64,000 nucleotides of DNA from assembly GCF_000384815.1 (NCBI RefSeq), contig NZ_ARQF01000020.1:62001-126000 (forward strand), in the 5' to 3' direction. The stretch comes from Halodesulfovibrio aestuarii DSM 17919 = ATCC 29578 (GTDB taxonomy: Bacteria; Desulfobacterota; Desulfovibrionia; Desulfovibrionales; Desulfovibrionaceae). Numbering within the stretch: the first letter of the stretch is position 1; each line of letters begins with the position of its first letter. Made by a program: the position numbers and the translations under genes. This document shows, piece after piece, positions 17,658-26,625 of the stretch. The notes beneath the pieces were generated by a model, which did not search any database, was not told the DNA's origin, and saw only the letters and a program-made list of their open reading frames with translations.

Positions 17658-18866
17658 GTGATACACTATATATCATCAATGCCGGATGCGACGTACGCGT
17701 CTACTTTTCCACGCTCAATAGTTATAATGGGGTCAACAGGTTCCATTGGTACAAACGCACTCAAAGTAATTGAAGAACAGCCGGAACAGTTTATCGTTGT
17801 AGGCTTAGCAGGTGCACGAAATATTGCACTTCTTGCAACGCAAGCTATTCGCTGGCGTCCACCATTCCTTGCAGTCCTTACAGAAGAAGCAGCTGCAGAC
17901 CTGCGCACAAAGCTTCCTTCCGATTACACTCCTGAAATTCTCGTAGGCGGTGACGGCTACGCGCAGATGGCTCAGCTGGATGAAGCGTCAACAGTTCTCT
18001 CTGCACAGGTTGGCGCCGCGGGTTTACGTGCCACCCTTGCAGCAGCAGAATCCGGAAAAGTTATCGCCCTTGCCAATAAAGAGTCACTTGTACTTGCAGG
18101 AGACCTCATTCGTGAAGTCTGCCAGCGCACTGGGGCGGTACTCCTCCCCGTTGATTCCGAACACAACGCTATATTTCAAGCTCTTTCAGGCCATGACAAA
18201 GCGGAAGTCCGCAGGATTATCCTTACAGCGTCTGGTGGTCCGTTCCGCGGGAAAAATCGAGATTTTCTCTCTACAGTAACCAGCAAAGAAGCACTGGCAC
18301 ACCCGAACTGGTCCATGGGGCCTAAAATTAGCATTGATTCTGCAACGCTTATGAACAAAGGTTTAGAAGTAATCGAAGCCTATCATTTATACGGTGTTCC
18401 GCTGGACACTATTGAAGTTGTAGTGCACCCTCAATCTATCATACATTCACTTGTAGAATATAATGACGGTTCACAGATTGCCCACATGGGGCCACCGGAT
18501 ATGCGTATTGCTATTGGCTACTGCATCGGATGGCCAAAAATCATAAAAACCGGCGTGACGCCGCTTGATTTATTTTCCTGTGGCGACTTGACCTTTGAAA
18601 AACCTGATGTACTTTCTTTTCCGTGTCTTGAACTGGCACGGGAAGCATTACGGGGCGGTAAGGGACTTTGCATAGTCCTCAATGCAGCCAATGAAATTGC
18701 TGTTGATCTTTTTTTGAAAGACAAAATTGAGTTTCTACAAATTCCAGAACTCATCAAAAAGGCAATGGACAGGCATGAAATGATCTCCCCTGCATCTATC
18801 GAAGACATCATAGAGCTGGATACTGCAACTCGTGAACGCTCCTTAGAGTGGGCTCGCACGCTGTAA
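17658..18866 (+). CDS. dxr: 1-deoxy-D-xylulose-5-phosphate reductoisomerase
   Basis: 402 residues from GTG 17658 (AGGA upstream); an ATG at 17679 is an alternative start. The NADPH-binding motif is IMGSTGSIGTNAL near 22-34, the metal and substrate region LLPVDSEHNAIFQ, and the flexible loop NWSMGPKISIDSATLMNKGLE follows. It makes MEP from DXP in the isoprenoid pathway that feeds UppS. The rseP gene follows after 35 bases. Confidence 0.96.
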   Translation: MIHYISSMPDATYASTFPRSIVIMGSTGSIGTNALKVIEEQPEQFIVVGLAGARNIALLATQAIRWRPPFLAVLTEEAAADLRTKLPSDYTPEILVGGDGYAQMAQLDEASTVLSAQVGAAGLRATLAAAESGKVIALANKESLVLAGDLIREVCQRTGAVLLPVDSEHNAIFQALSGHDKAEVRRIILTASGGPFRGKNRDFLSTVTSKEALAHPNWSMGPKISIDSATLMNKGLEVIEAYHLYGVPLDTIEVVVHPQSIIHSLVEYNDGSQIAHMGPPDMRIAIGYCIGWPKIIKTGVTPLDLFSCGDLTFEKPDVLSFPCLELAREALRGGKGLCIVLNAANEIAVDLFLKDKIEFLQIPELIKKAMDRHEMISPASIEDIIELDTATRERSLEWARTL

Positions 18867-18901
18867 CCGGCACTACTTAAATTACGGAGTATCTAAGCAG
18901 T

Positions 18902-19975
18902 ATGCTAAGCAGTGCAATCGCAATTATCCTTGTTCTAGGCGGGCTTATATTTTTCCATGAACTTGGGCACTTTAGTGTAGCCCGGGCATTTGGTGTGGGC
19001 ATCCGCACCTTTTCTCTTGGATTTGGCCCGGCAATTTACAAGTTCAAGCGTGGTAGAACAGAGTACAGACTCTCTGCAGTGCCTCTTGGCGGGTATGTTT
19101 CTATGGTTGGGGAAAGCCCTGACGATGACATTAACTCTCCGGAAAATAGAGAATTTTCAGAAGCAGACAGCTTTATTAAGCGAAAGCCGTGGCAGCGCAT
19201 ATGCATTGTCGCAGCCGGACCTATTGCCAACCTGCTGTTAGCCTTTTTAATTTACTGGGCGCTATTTGTCGCAAACGGCCAACTCCAGCTTCTTCCAGAA
19301 GTTGGCAGTATTCTTCCAGACAGCCCTGCGGCAATAGCTGGATTAGAACAGGGTGACTCCGTCCAATCCATCAGTGGTACTAAAATTCAGTACTGGGAAG
19401 ACATTTCCAAAACCATTGCTCAACATGGTAATAAGGAATTGCGCATTGTTGTTAATCGCGATGGAAAAGAACTGACGCTTAACATCACACCTTCCCTGCT
19501 TTCCCGTAAAAATCTTTTTGGAGAAGATGAAAAGACATACCTCATTGGTATTCAGGCAGCTGGAACAACTGAACAGATTGATCTCAGCTTTATCAATTGT
19601 GCATCCGCTGCAGTTAAACAAACATGGTCTATGACCGTGCTAACCATACAGGGGTTTGTCAAACTGATTGAGCGTGTGATTCCGGCTGAAACCGTTGGCG
19701 GCCCTATTATGATTGCCCAGCTTGTCAGCCAGCAGGCAGAACAAGGTATTATTGCAGTTCTCGGACTTGCAGCACTTATCAGCATTAACTTAGGTGTGCT
19801 TAACCTGCTGCCAATTCCAGTACTGGATGGCGCTCACATAGTAATGCTTGTATACGAAATAATCGTAGGTAAACCTATTCCTGCGAAAGTAATGGATTAC
19901 TCGCTCCGTGTCGGTATCTTCTTTTTGTTAACTCTCATGGTATGGGCTACTTTTAACGATGTCCGCAGACTCTAA
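18902..19975 (+). CDS. rseP: Site-2 intramembrane zinc metalloprotease RseP
   Basis: 357 residues. The catalytic HExxH is at 19-23 (HELGH) in the first membrane helix, and the third zinc ligand lies in the NLLPIPVLDGAH motif near the C-terminus. One PDZ domain occupies about 125-195 (ILPDSPAAIAGLEQGD). Family members cut anti-sigma factors and leftover signal peptides within the membrane. The 3' end overlaps tsaB by 17 bases. Confidence 0.96.
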   Translation: MLSSAIAIILVLGGLIFFHELGHFSVARAFGVGIRTFSLGFGPAIYKFKRGRTEYRLSAVPLGGYVSMVGESPDDDINSPENREFSEADSFIKRKPWQRICIVAAGPIANLLLAFLIYWALFVANGQLQLLPEVGSILPDSPAAIAGLEQGDSVQSISGTKIQYWEDISKTIAQHGNKELRIVVNRDGKELTLNITPSLLSRKNLFGEDEKTYLIGIQAAGTTEQIDLSFINCASAAVKQTWSMTVLTIQGFVKLIERVIPAETVGGPIMIAQLVSQQAEQGIIAVLGLAALISINLGVLNLLPIPVLDGAHIVMLVYEIIVGKPIPAKVMDYSLRVGIFFLLTLMVWATFNDVRRL

Positions 19976-20735
19976 ATTTACGCTTGTTTTCAATAGTGCA
20001 GAAGCCCGTTTACAAATCGTTTGTGGACAACAGGGACAACTGCTTTTTTCTAAGGAAATCTTTTCTCCTCGTCAGGGCATGCAGATACTGCTGCCAGCGA
20101 TTATGGACGGATTGGAGAAAATGTCATTAACTCTGGATAACATAGATAAGATTGCCTGCGTACGAGGCCCCGGTTCATTCACGGGTCTACGCCTCGTACT
20201 TGCAACGGCACTTGGCCTTGCCCGTGCGCATGGCTTCGCTCTGGCTGGCATTGACTATCTTCCAGCACTTGCAATGGATACCTGCACAACAACTGATAAG
20301 GAAATTTGGGTAATAACCCACGCCAGACGCGGGCAGATTCACTATCAGGCATTTCGGGGACTCTCATCTGAAGGATTGCCACACGCATTAACTGCTCCGC
20401 AAGCCGATACTATTGAAAATCTTGCAGCAGTAATAAATGCGCGTAACACGGCAACTGTGCTGCTCGGAACAGGCGTTCAAAAAAATCGCGAGTTCTTTGA
20501 GACACAAATTCAGAACACGACGTTGCTCGGCGAACGCTTCTCGCATCCTAAGCCTGAAGCTTTGCTGGATATCGCTGCAACACTTGAATACGGAGATGCA
20601 CCAATCGACCCGCTCTATCTGCGACCATGTGATGCAGAAGAAAACCTCGATTACATCGTTTCCTTAAAAGGTGTTGATCCGGAAGAGGCACGCCAGAAGC
20701 TAGCAAAACTCACAACAAGCTTGCCGGAGGCCTAA
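19959..20735 (+). CDS. tsaB: tRNA t6A37 threonylcarbamoyltransferase subunit TsaB
   Basis: 258 residues. The ASKHA-fold motif RGPGSFTGLRLVLATALGLA near 68 and the ALAMDT segment are characteristic. TsaB scaffolds TsaD and TsaE, which place the t6A modification on ANN-decoding tRNAs. Length is slightly above the E. coli protein (231). The start lies within rseP, implying coupling. It is the last gene of the uppS-to-tsaB run, followed by a terminator. Confidence 0.9.
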   Translation: MSADSKFTLVFNSAEARLQIVCGQQGQLLFSKEIFSPRQGMQILLPAIMDGLEKMSLTLDNIDKIACVRGPGSFTGLRLVLATALGLARAHGFALAGIDYLPALAMDTCTTTDKEIWVITHARRGQIHYQAFRGLSSEGLPHALTAPQADTIENLAAVINARNTATVLLGTGVQKNREFFETQIQNTTLLGERFSHPKPEALLDIAATLEYGDAPIDPLYLRPCDAEENLDYIVSLKGVDPEEARQKLAKLTTSLPEA

Positions 20736-20834
20736 CCCTGCTAACCTTGCTGTAAGATTCAAACATCCACCGGAGATGCGAGACAACCCGTTGATTCTTA
20801 ATCACTGCAGCTTGCCGATCAATATTAAAATACA

Positions 20835-20867
20835 AAAAAAGGCGGAGTTTGATACTCCGCCCTTTTT
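20835..20867 (+). terminator. Intrinsic terminator after tsaB
   Basis: GGCGGAGT pairs with ACTCCGCC around TTGAT, with A7 before and T5 after. Confidence 0.92.
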
Positions 20868-21040
20868 GTATCTTATCAACAAACTGTATTCCGGTTAGAC
20901 AACTCAGAAAAACTTTTTTCACCATTACCCTCTAACTAGGTTTCTTTATGGAATCTTTACGATGTTCTTCTAAAGACATCCTTTTAGATGCCGATATACT
21001 AAGTAAGCATGAACAGTGACGGGGGGCACACACCTCACTT

Positions 21041-21056
21041 TGGCATTCGCCTTGCT
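21041..21056 (+). promoter_or_regulatory. Sigma-54 promoter for fliS
   Basis: TGGCATTCGCCTTGCT matches the sigma-54 form TGGCAC-N5-TTGCW, with the invariant GG and GC exactly ten bases apart. Sigma-54 controls many flagellar genes, which fits the fliS target 144 bases downstream. Direction and target agree; activity is inferred. Confidence 0.65.
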
Positions 21057-21199
21057 TTATCTATAGAGGGCTATTGTACGCAGGAAAATTTTGCCGCTTT
21101 TACATTGCACTATTTTCCGTATACTGTTTCACAGTTAAATTTACTATAATCCCCTCTAGTATCAATAATAGTTTGTTAGAAGTTTATGAGGAGCACGCA

Positions 21200-21727
21200 A
21201 TGAAAACGGCCGCACAAGCCTACTTTTCTACTCAAGTTTCCACCACCTCACAGGGGCAACTGCTGATAATGCTGTATGAAGGCTGTCTCAAGTTCTTGAA
21301 TCAGGCCAAAACCAGTATTGAAGAAAAAGACGTAGCTAAAAAAGGCATGCTCATCACCCGTGCAATGGACATTATCAACGAACTTGATAGTAGCCTTAAC
21401 ACAGAAGCCGGTGGTGAAATTGCAAAAAATCTTCACGAACTCTACTACTTCTGCAATACACGGTTACTGAAAGCTAACCTGCTAATGGACACAACATGCA
21501 TTGATGAAGTTATCAAAATTATTGACGGCGTACGCGATGCATACGCTCAGATTATTGATACTCCAGAAGCCGTCGAAGCTATGAAAAATAACACAGCTCT
21601 GCCAAGCTCAAACACAACGGCACGCGCTAACTCTGCCGTTTTCAGCCAACAGCCAGTTCAGCCCGTAGCACAGCCAGCAAAACGCACTGGTGCTGCCATG
21701 TACCAAAAAATGGCAACCTCTGCTTAG
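21200..21727 (+). CDS. fliS: Flagellar export chaperone FliS
   Basis: 175 residues from ATG 21200 with GAGGAG upstream; a longer frame from 21074 has no ribosome site. The AAQAYFSTQVSTTSQGQLLIMLYEGCLKFL start and the later helices match FliS, which holds flagellin monomers unfolded until export. The family is usually about 125-135 residues; here about 40 extra residues rich in N, T, A, Q and P form a disordered tail. FliD, the usual neighbour, is not in the window. Confidence 0.93.
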   Translation: MKTAAQAYFSTQVSTTSQGQLLIMLYEGCLKFLNQAKTSIEEKDVAKKGMLITRAMDIINELDSSLNTEAGGEIAKNLHELYYFCNTRLLKANLLMDTTCIDEVIKIIDGVRDAYAQIIDTPEAVEAMKNNTALPSSNTTARANSAVFSQQPVQPVAQPAKRTGAAMYQKMATSA

Positions 21728-21762
21728 TTCTCTATAAGTTTCTTTGCACCTAACGGAGCATA

Positions 21763-21796
21763 AAAAAAGCCCACACCTTTCGGTGTGGGCTTTTTT
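21763..21796. terminator. Bidirectional terminator between fliS and the lipoprotein gene
   Basis: AAAAAAGCCCACACC pairs with GGTGTGGGCTTTTTT around TTTC. It serves both converging genes. Confidence 0.95.
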
Positions 21797-21830
21797 GTGC
21801 TCTAGGAATTTTTTTCCACAAACACCCCGA

Positions 21831-22559
21831 CTAGAATGCTGCATTCTCTTCGGAATTATTCTGCTGCTGAACCGCAGCCCACTGGCTTGTCCACTGCTGT
21901 ACAGGCCTTTTCATAGACTGTGCTATCGCAGTTGTAACAACCCACAATGGATCAGAGGGTAATCGGGTTTCTGCCTTAAACAGCAAAAAATCACGAGTTC
22001 TGTCCTTATCCATATACGCAAACTGATTCATCGACCAAATCAGTGCACCAGTTCTTGTATCATAAATATCAAGAGTCACACCGAGCCGTGCGCCGGTAAC
22101 ACTTCCACCGTCATAAAAATCTGTCAACTTGCCAGTTATCGCAAACAATGCTCCACGCTGACGCGCAAGGCGCACTGCATATTCTGGAGAATATGACGTA
22201 GTCATTTCTCTGAACTCTAATACGGTAAACGGAGCCTCACGAAGCCATTCACGCCAGAAACCTTTTGCAACCGCTGTACCTGTTTCGAGCGGATCACGAA
22301 GGCTGACGGTTGGCAGGAACGGGAAAAAAACTGCGGTCGGAGCAGCATCAGGCTTAGTTTGTGGATACACAGAAACGATTAAATCATCACCACGGACCCA
22401 CTCGTCCCACACAATGGTGTCATCCCATCGTAACTCCGGGGTGAAGCCGGATGGAACAGGGTTTATGGTTGTCTGAACAACAGGAGTGGAACAACCGCCT
22501 ATTGTCAGCAGTCCAGCGCACAACATTACCAGCATACAACAAGATACTATTTGTTTCAT
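21831..22559 (-). CDS. Hypothetical outer-membrane or periplasmic lipoprotein
   Basis: 242 residues. A type II signal peptide is clear: basic start, hydrophobic core, and lipobox IGGC with Cys23 as the lipidated residue. The mature part contains a beta-rich domain; GTAVAKGFWREWLRE and FAITGKLTDFYDGG followed by LDIYDTRTGALIW resemble lipoproteins with a CsgG/TolB-N-like fold, but no firm family can be named. It is the last gene of a minus-strand group that starts with the Yip1-like genes, 154 bases after the small gene at 22714. Confidence 0.8.
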   Translation of the reverse strand: MKQIVSCCMLVMLCAGLLTIGGCSTPVVQTTINPVPSGFTPELRWDDTIVWDEWVRGDDLIVSVYPQTKPDAAPTAVFFPFLPTVSLRDPLETGTAVAKGFWREWLREAPFTVLEFREMTTSYSPEYAVRLARQRGALFAITGKLTDFYDGGSVTGARLGVTLDIYDTRTGALIWSMNQFAYMDKDRTRDFLLFKAETRLPSDPLWVVTTAIAQSMKRPVQQWTSQWAAVQQQNNSEENAAF

Positions 22560-22713
22560 AACAGCCCTTACTCACAATGTCAGAAAAATGGCATTTCATT
22601 ACTTATATTCATAATCATGCAAAAAAAATGCCTAACAAGAAATCAGTGAAGCTACTGTGTTCCTATCAGGCGTTTTATACTTTTTTTTTAACAAACACAT
22701 TAAGTACGGTCTG

Positions 22714-23049
22714 CTACTGAATAACATCCGTGGCAACGGGCGTTGCTTGCATTGTATTAAGTAAATGACGTTTTGAATCCACAAGTGATTCATGCAGTTC
22801 TAATCGACGCTGTACGGAAAGCCTCCGAAATTCTGCCTTACCGGTAAGCTCAATAAGCTGTCCAGTCTCTGACTGAATTCGTTTTATCCTATCAATGGGC
22901 GTTGCTTCTTCATTGGCAAACATTTCCGCCATCTGAGCTAATTCACACAGCTCGGCAGCCAATATTCGAATTGCTTCCGGTGATACTTTTTCTTTGTATC
23001 TGATGCTGTCTTTGATCCTGCTAAAAGCTTTAGCAAACCATGCAAACAT
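22714..23049 (-). CDS. Small hypothetical helical protein
   Basis: 111 residues, predicted mostly alpha-helical, with no membrane segment or metal motif. The first 20 residues are amphipathic and basic (FAWFAKAFSRIKDSIRYKEK), which could bind membrane or nucleic acid. I do not recognise a family. It lies 17 bases after the zinc-ribbon/Yip1 gene on the same strand, with a possible GGAG ribosome site, so it is probably in the same transcript. Confidence 0.65.
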   Translation of the reverse strand: MFAWFAKAFSRIKDSIRYKEKVSPEAIRILAAELCELAQMAEMFANEEATPIDRIKRIQSETGQLIELTGKAEFRRLSVQRRLELHESLVDSKRHLLNTMQATPVATDVIQ

Positions 23050-23066
23050 GCTCGCAACTCCTTATG

Positions 23067-24434
23067 CTACATAAATGTAACTCCTGCAGCTACTGCAATA
23101 AGCATTGAAGCTGCAAATAATAGAATTACTATTCCTACCAGTACAACTGATTTAACTATTGACAAATTATAACCAGACCGAATGCCGCTAACATACAACA
23201 ATGGAAGATATATAAGAGAAATAACTGCGCCCAGTACAGGAATCAACAACCAGCAAAACGCACCACTACTATACGCTACTGTTTTTACACCCGTACTAAA
23301 GGGAACAGGCTCACAACCTAAAAGCTTTGCCCCTACCGTGGTAACAGCCCCGAAAGCAAGCGGCAGCAGCATTAGGCTACTACCAAACATCATCATCGCT
23401 GGAGCAAGATCAGACCACATAAATGTTACAGGAATAAAGTTTTGATGCGGCATTATTTCTTGTATTAAAGCAGCTAGTTCTCCCGAGTTCGCGGTTAGCA
23501 CCTGTCCCCATAAAACTATCGCAGCACATGAAAGCACAACCATAAAAAGCGAAAACAGCATGGGAAGCACAACCTGAGGCTTAGCATTTACACCGCGCCA
23601 AAAGCAAACCGGATGCATGACCAGACCGCCAAAGGTACTCCAAACCCGCCCAAAACTGCTCAGACGAGAATCTTCCCATGGAATAATATGCACTTGTGCT
23701 CCGCACCCGGGAACAAAAGACTCCGTGCATTCAGGCTCATCACCCATGGCAGCAATAGCATCCCAAATATCGGCTTCAATCTCTGTTTCAGAAACGATAT
23801 GCGCAGAAGCAGTTTCTATCACGCTGGACTCTTGCGCCTGTTCATAGCGTTTTACAGCCTCTTCCTCCGCTTCCGCGACATCAATGGAAATAACACCTCG
23901 TTCTCTCAAAGCCTGAGCCGAGGCAGAACGCTTTATAAATGACGTTGGCTTTTCTGACGTAGCCGTTTCAGCTTCTGGATTCTCTTCGGAAGGGCTGTCC
24001 AAGGGTGTAGACGGCAACTCAACGCTTACTGCCGGTACATCAACATCTTCTTCAGTCAGCTCTCTGACGGTTTCCCGAAGCTTCGCATTATCAGCTTGTG
24101 ACACTTCACCGTCTTCTTCCTCCTCAGCTTTCAGCAGTTCTTCAATTTCTTCCTGCATTGCCGCGACCATTGCCGACTCAATGTAATCGTCTTCAATGCT
24201 CGTCTCAGTTTGCAGACTGTCACCGGCAGCTTTCTTCAAAAAAGCAGCTTCGCCAACCTGTGCCTCTGCTGATACGTCTTCAGAACTATCCCCAACATGC
24301 TGCTCTTCTTCGTGCAAAATGCGGAATCGAAATTTTGTTTTACATCGTGGACAGGTGGCAAGCTGTGCCTTGGACGGAATTGAGCCTGTATTTATATTTC
24401 GAGCAAACTGACACTCAGGACATGTTATAAGCAT
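23067..24434 (-). CDS. MJ0042-type zinc-ribbon protein with C-terminal Yip1-like membrane domain
   Basis: 455 residues in three parts. A zinc ribbon has cysteines at 5, 8, 28 and 31. A long acidic, low-complexity linker (about 45-265) is rich in E, A, S and D. A Yip1-type domain with about five membrane helices fills about 270-455. The zinc ribbon would face the cytoplasm. Such MJ0042/Yip1 fusions are known in Deltaproteobacteria but have no assigned function. It is a paralog of the gene at 24537-25511, with the same cysteine spacing. Confidence 0.8.
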   Translation of the reverse strand: MLITCPECQFARNINTGSIPSKAQLATCPRCKTKFRFRILHEEEQHVGDSSEDVSAEAQVGEAAFLKKAAGDSLQTETSIEDDYIESAMVAAMQEEIEELLKAEEEEDGEVSQADNAKLRETVRELTEEDVDVPAVSVELPSTPLDSPSEENPEAETATSEKPTSFIKRSASAQALRERGVISIDVAEAEEEAVKRYEQAQESSVIETASAHIVSETEIEADIWDAIAAMGDEPECTESFVPGCGAQVHIIPWEDSRLSSFGRVWSTFGGLVMHPVCFWRGVNAKPQVVLPMLFSLFMVVLSCAAIVLWGQVLTANSGELAALIQEIMPHQNFIPVTFMWSDLAPAMMMFGSSLMLLPLAFGAVTTVGAKLLGCEPVPFSTGVKTVAYSSGAFCWLLIPVLGAVISLIYLPLLYVSGIRSGYNLSIVKSVVLVGIVILLFAASMLIAVAAGVTFM

Positions 24435-24536
24435 GAACCAACCCTCTTAAAATCGGACATCTCACTCCCCAAAAGTCGGGGCGTGACTGACTCTAACCAA
24501 TACCCTTGGGTGGCGATAGGATACACCAGCATGGTA

Positions 24537-25511
24537 TTACATAATACCCTGTGATTTCAAACTATAAACCACAAATAACACTAGCACTAGTACCAAAACG
24601 ATTACCGGTGGTAGAACCCGGGTATAGGTTGTGCCGTGTGCGCTTTTCAGTCCCTTTACAATGATCACCAACTTCCATACTCCACCTACTAATGGCCCTA
24701 CTACGGGCACTATGGAAAGAAGATCCGCAGTTGAAGCATAGCAGAGCACTCTAAGAGTTACTCCAAGCCGACCTTTAGCGGCGCCGGTTAACTTAAGCAC
24801 TCCATGAAGTACGGCTCCTGTCATAAACAAATAAATCACAAGAATAAGCGGACTAATGAACATAATAGAAAAAAGTTCATTAAGAGAAAGCGGACCTGCG
24901 GCTTCTGCCGGGATAAGAGGGTTACCAAAAATGCTCTGCCAAACAGTTTCTACAAGAACGGACACCAAGGAAATAAGAATAAAGTAACTGAACGGAATAG
25001 AAAACTTCCCATCTTTACTCATAATTTCGAAGAAAAGTGAGGGCTTTAAAAGGACACCTTTTATCGTCGCGACAATGGCGGGGAAAAAGCCAAGTTCCTT
25101 TACGTCTGCCCACGGGACATCATTCGGCATTCCATCCAGAGAATTACCATCTGAATAGACCATCCGCAAAGGGTCTTCCTGCCGGGATGAGTTCTGCGAA
25201 TCGTCTATCTTCCAAAATTCATCTTCTGAAGAATCTTCCTGCTCGGGAAGCCTGCTTCCGTGCATGGAAGGTGGATACAAATCTTCTGGACGAACGGGCC
25301 TTCTGGATTCCCCAGAGGTTTCATCTGCATCTGGTGTCTGTGCAGATCCCTGTTCATCCTGCCCTAAAATAAAGTCAGGGGATTGCTCGTCGGCTAAACG
25401 GAAACGAAATTTGGCACCGCATTTGGGACAAGTTGCGACAGTCAAATCGGCAGAAACTGAGTTTGGGTTTACATTGCGCGCATACCCGCACTCTGGACAA
25501 CGGATTTCCAT
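24537..25511 (-). CDS. MJ0042-type zinc-ribbon protein with Yip1-like membrane domain (paralog 2)
   Basis: 324 residues. The zinc ribbon again has cysteines at 5, 8, 28 and 31 (CPEC, CPKC) and near-identical flanks (ARNVN, KFRFR). The linker (about 45-135) is acidic and shorter than in the downstream paralog. The Yip1-like part starts near 140 and has about five helices; its helix-joining PVVGPLVGGVWKL turn is typical. It lies 102 bases upstream of the first paralog, on the same strand. Confidence 0.82.
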   Translation of the reverse strand: MEIRCPECGYARNVNPNSVSADLTVATCPKCGAKFRFRLADEQSPDFILGQDEQGSAQTPDADETSGESRRPVRPEDLYPPSMHGSRLPEQEDSSEDEFWKIDDSQNSSRQEDPLRMVYSDGNSLDGMPNDVPWADVKELGFFPAIVATIKGVLLKPSLFFEIMSKDGKFSIPFSYFILISLVSVLVETVWQSIFGNPLIPAEAAGPLSLNELFSIMFISPLILVIYLFMTGAVLHGVLKLTGAAKGRLGVTLRVLCYASTADLLSIVPVVGPLVGGVWKLVIIVKGLKSAHGTTYTRVLPPVIVLVLVLVLFVVYSLKSQGIM

Positions 25512-25623
25512 ATTCTATCCTTATATAGTTACACTACTTCCGGCTGTAGGCACAACAAAGCCAGAGCACTACAATAAATCAAAGATGCATAATCTGCATC
25601 AAAGCAATATACAAATTCTTACA

Positions 25624-26214
25624 TTAGGGAAAGAGCATGTTGCACATGATGAAGAGCACGGGAAAAAACATGGCAACAACTGGTAACACCTTGCGCCATT
25701 CCGTACAATGCATCGCTTTCAAGCTATATCCCAAAAAAATTGAAGAATAAATTACAGCGGTCAATGTTCCCGAGTACGGGAAAACGCTTAAATACAAACA
25801 TGGTGCAGTATAGCACACACAACGTAATGTTGCAGCATAAGATGCATTTTTACCACGGGCCATCCACAAAAGGCTGTGCAAAAAAATAGCAACCCAAAAT
25901 AAGCTGAAGACATAAAGGGGAACAAGCATCACCTGCTGCAAAATGACTTCGACCGGAGTCTGCCACAATGAAAATGCAAAAATGACAGTATAAGGAGCGA
26001 AATATTTTTCACAGAATATACCGACAAGGTTTCCAAGCCCGATCCGGACAAGCGGAACACTCATCAGAGTTAAAACCGCAAACATTACATTCCGCCATGG
26101 CACCTTTTCTGTCTGCTGTGATGAAAAAAACTTCGTAGGACTCACATATGGTTTCAAGTATGTAACTAGCATATATTTATGAAGTAAATTGTAAAAATGA
26201 CGTAAACACGACAT
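25624..26214 (-). CDS. Yip1-like membrane protein without zinc ribbon (paralog 3)
   Basis: 196 residues with about five hydrophobic segments. The order and turns (YAATLRCVCYTAPCLYLSVFPYSG) parallel the Yip1 parts of the two genes downstream (VTLRVLCYASTADLLSIVPVVG), so it is likely a third copy that lacks the zinc ribbon and linker. The N-terminal 35 residues are basic and contain no CxxC. It is 112 bases upstream of paralog 2. The function is unknown. Confidence 0.7.
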   Translation of the reverse strand: MSCLRHFYNLLHKYMLVTYLKPYVSPTKFFSSQQTEKVPWRNVMFAVLTLMSVPLVRIGLGNLVGIFCEKYFAPYTVIFAFSLWQTPVEVILQQVMLVPLYVFSLFWVAIFLHSLLWMARGKNASYAATLRCVCYTAPCLYLSVFPYSGTLTAVIYSSIFLGYSLKAMHCTEWRKVLPVVAMFFPVLFIMCNMLFP

Positions 26215-26625
26215 GAGCTAGCACATATTAACATTATGCGGTATAGAAACTTTAAACCAGTACTAATTACTACTAGCAAAAAAATTCCTACTGTGGATAC
26301 GTGCCATTACGCTATCTCGTCCGCATTTTTCTACCTTTACCGTTATCTTTTGCTTAATGCAAAGACTGGCTTTCCTACTTTAACAGTTCTATATCACACG
26401 AAAAAGTTTGATTGTATTTGAGACTTAGGAAATTCTTTGCCCTGTGCGAGGTAGTTTGGTAAGGAAAAGCTGCATCGCACGTTCGCTGTACGTTCACACT
26501 TCAGCAAATTTTACATATGTTGTTTCAAAGGGAGCCTTTCCCTTTTTTGTTTTTTCTACTGAGGCTCGTTGAGTCTCGCTTTGGGTCAGAAGGCTTCACG
26601 CCTTTTCATATTATAAGGAGTCGTA
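26215..26625 (+). promoter_or_regulatory. Gap and 5' leader before ahbC, with candidate attenuator
   Basis: In this 411-base gap, GTGCGA and TCGCAC at about 26450 and 26475 can pair. A terminator-like hairpin AAAGGGA-gcct-TCCCTTTTTTG lies at 26527-26552. A small AAGGC-TTCAC-GCCTT hairpin at about 26590 sits just before the ribosome site. No gene is visible. The arrangement suggests that ahbC transcription is attenuated or that the hairpin ends an upstream RNA. Confidence 0.4.

Larger units (their letters stand above)
20736..21199 (+). other. Intergenic region tsaB-fliS (464 bases)
   Basis: Holds the tsaB terminator (20835-20867), a near-consensus sigma-54 promoter (21041-21056) and a 140-base AT-rich leader before fliS. 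The only open frames are short; one spanning 20776-20900 runs through the terminator and is not convincing. Confidence 0.6.

Noticed and set aside
21074-21199. 42-residue N-terminal extension of fliS
   Set aside because: No ribosome site; FliS homology begins at the ATG at 21200, which has GAGGAG.
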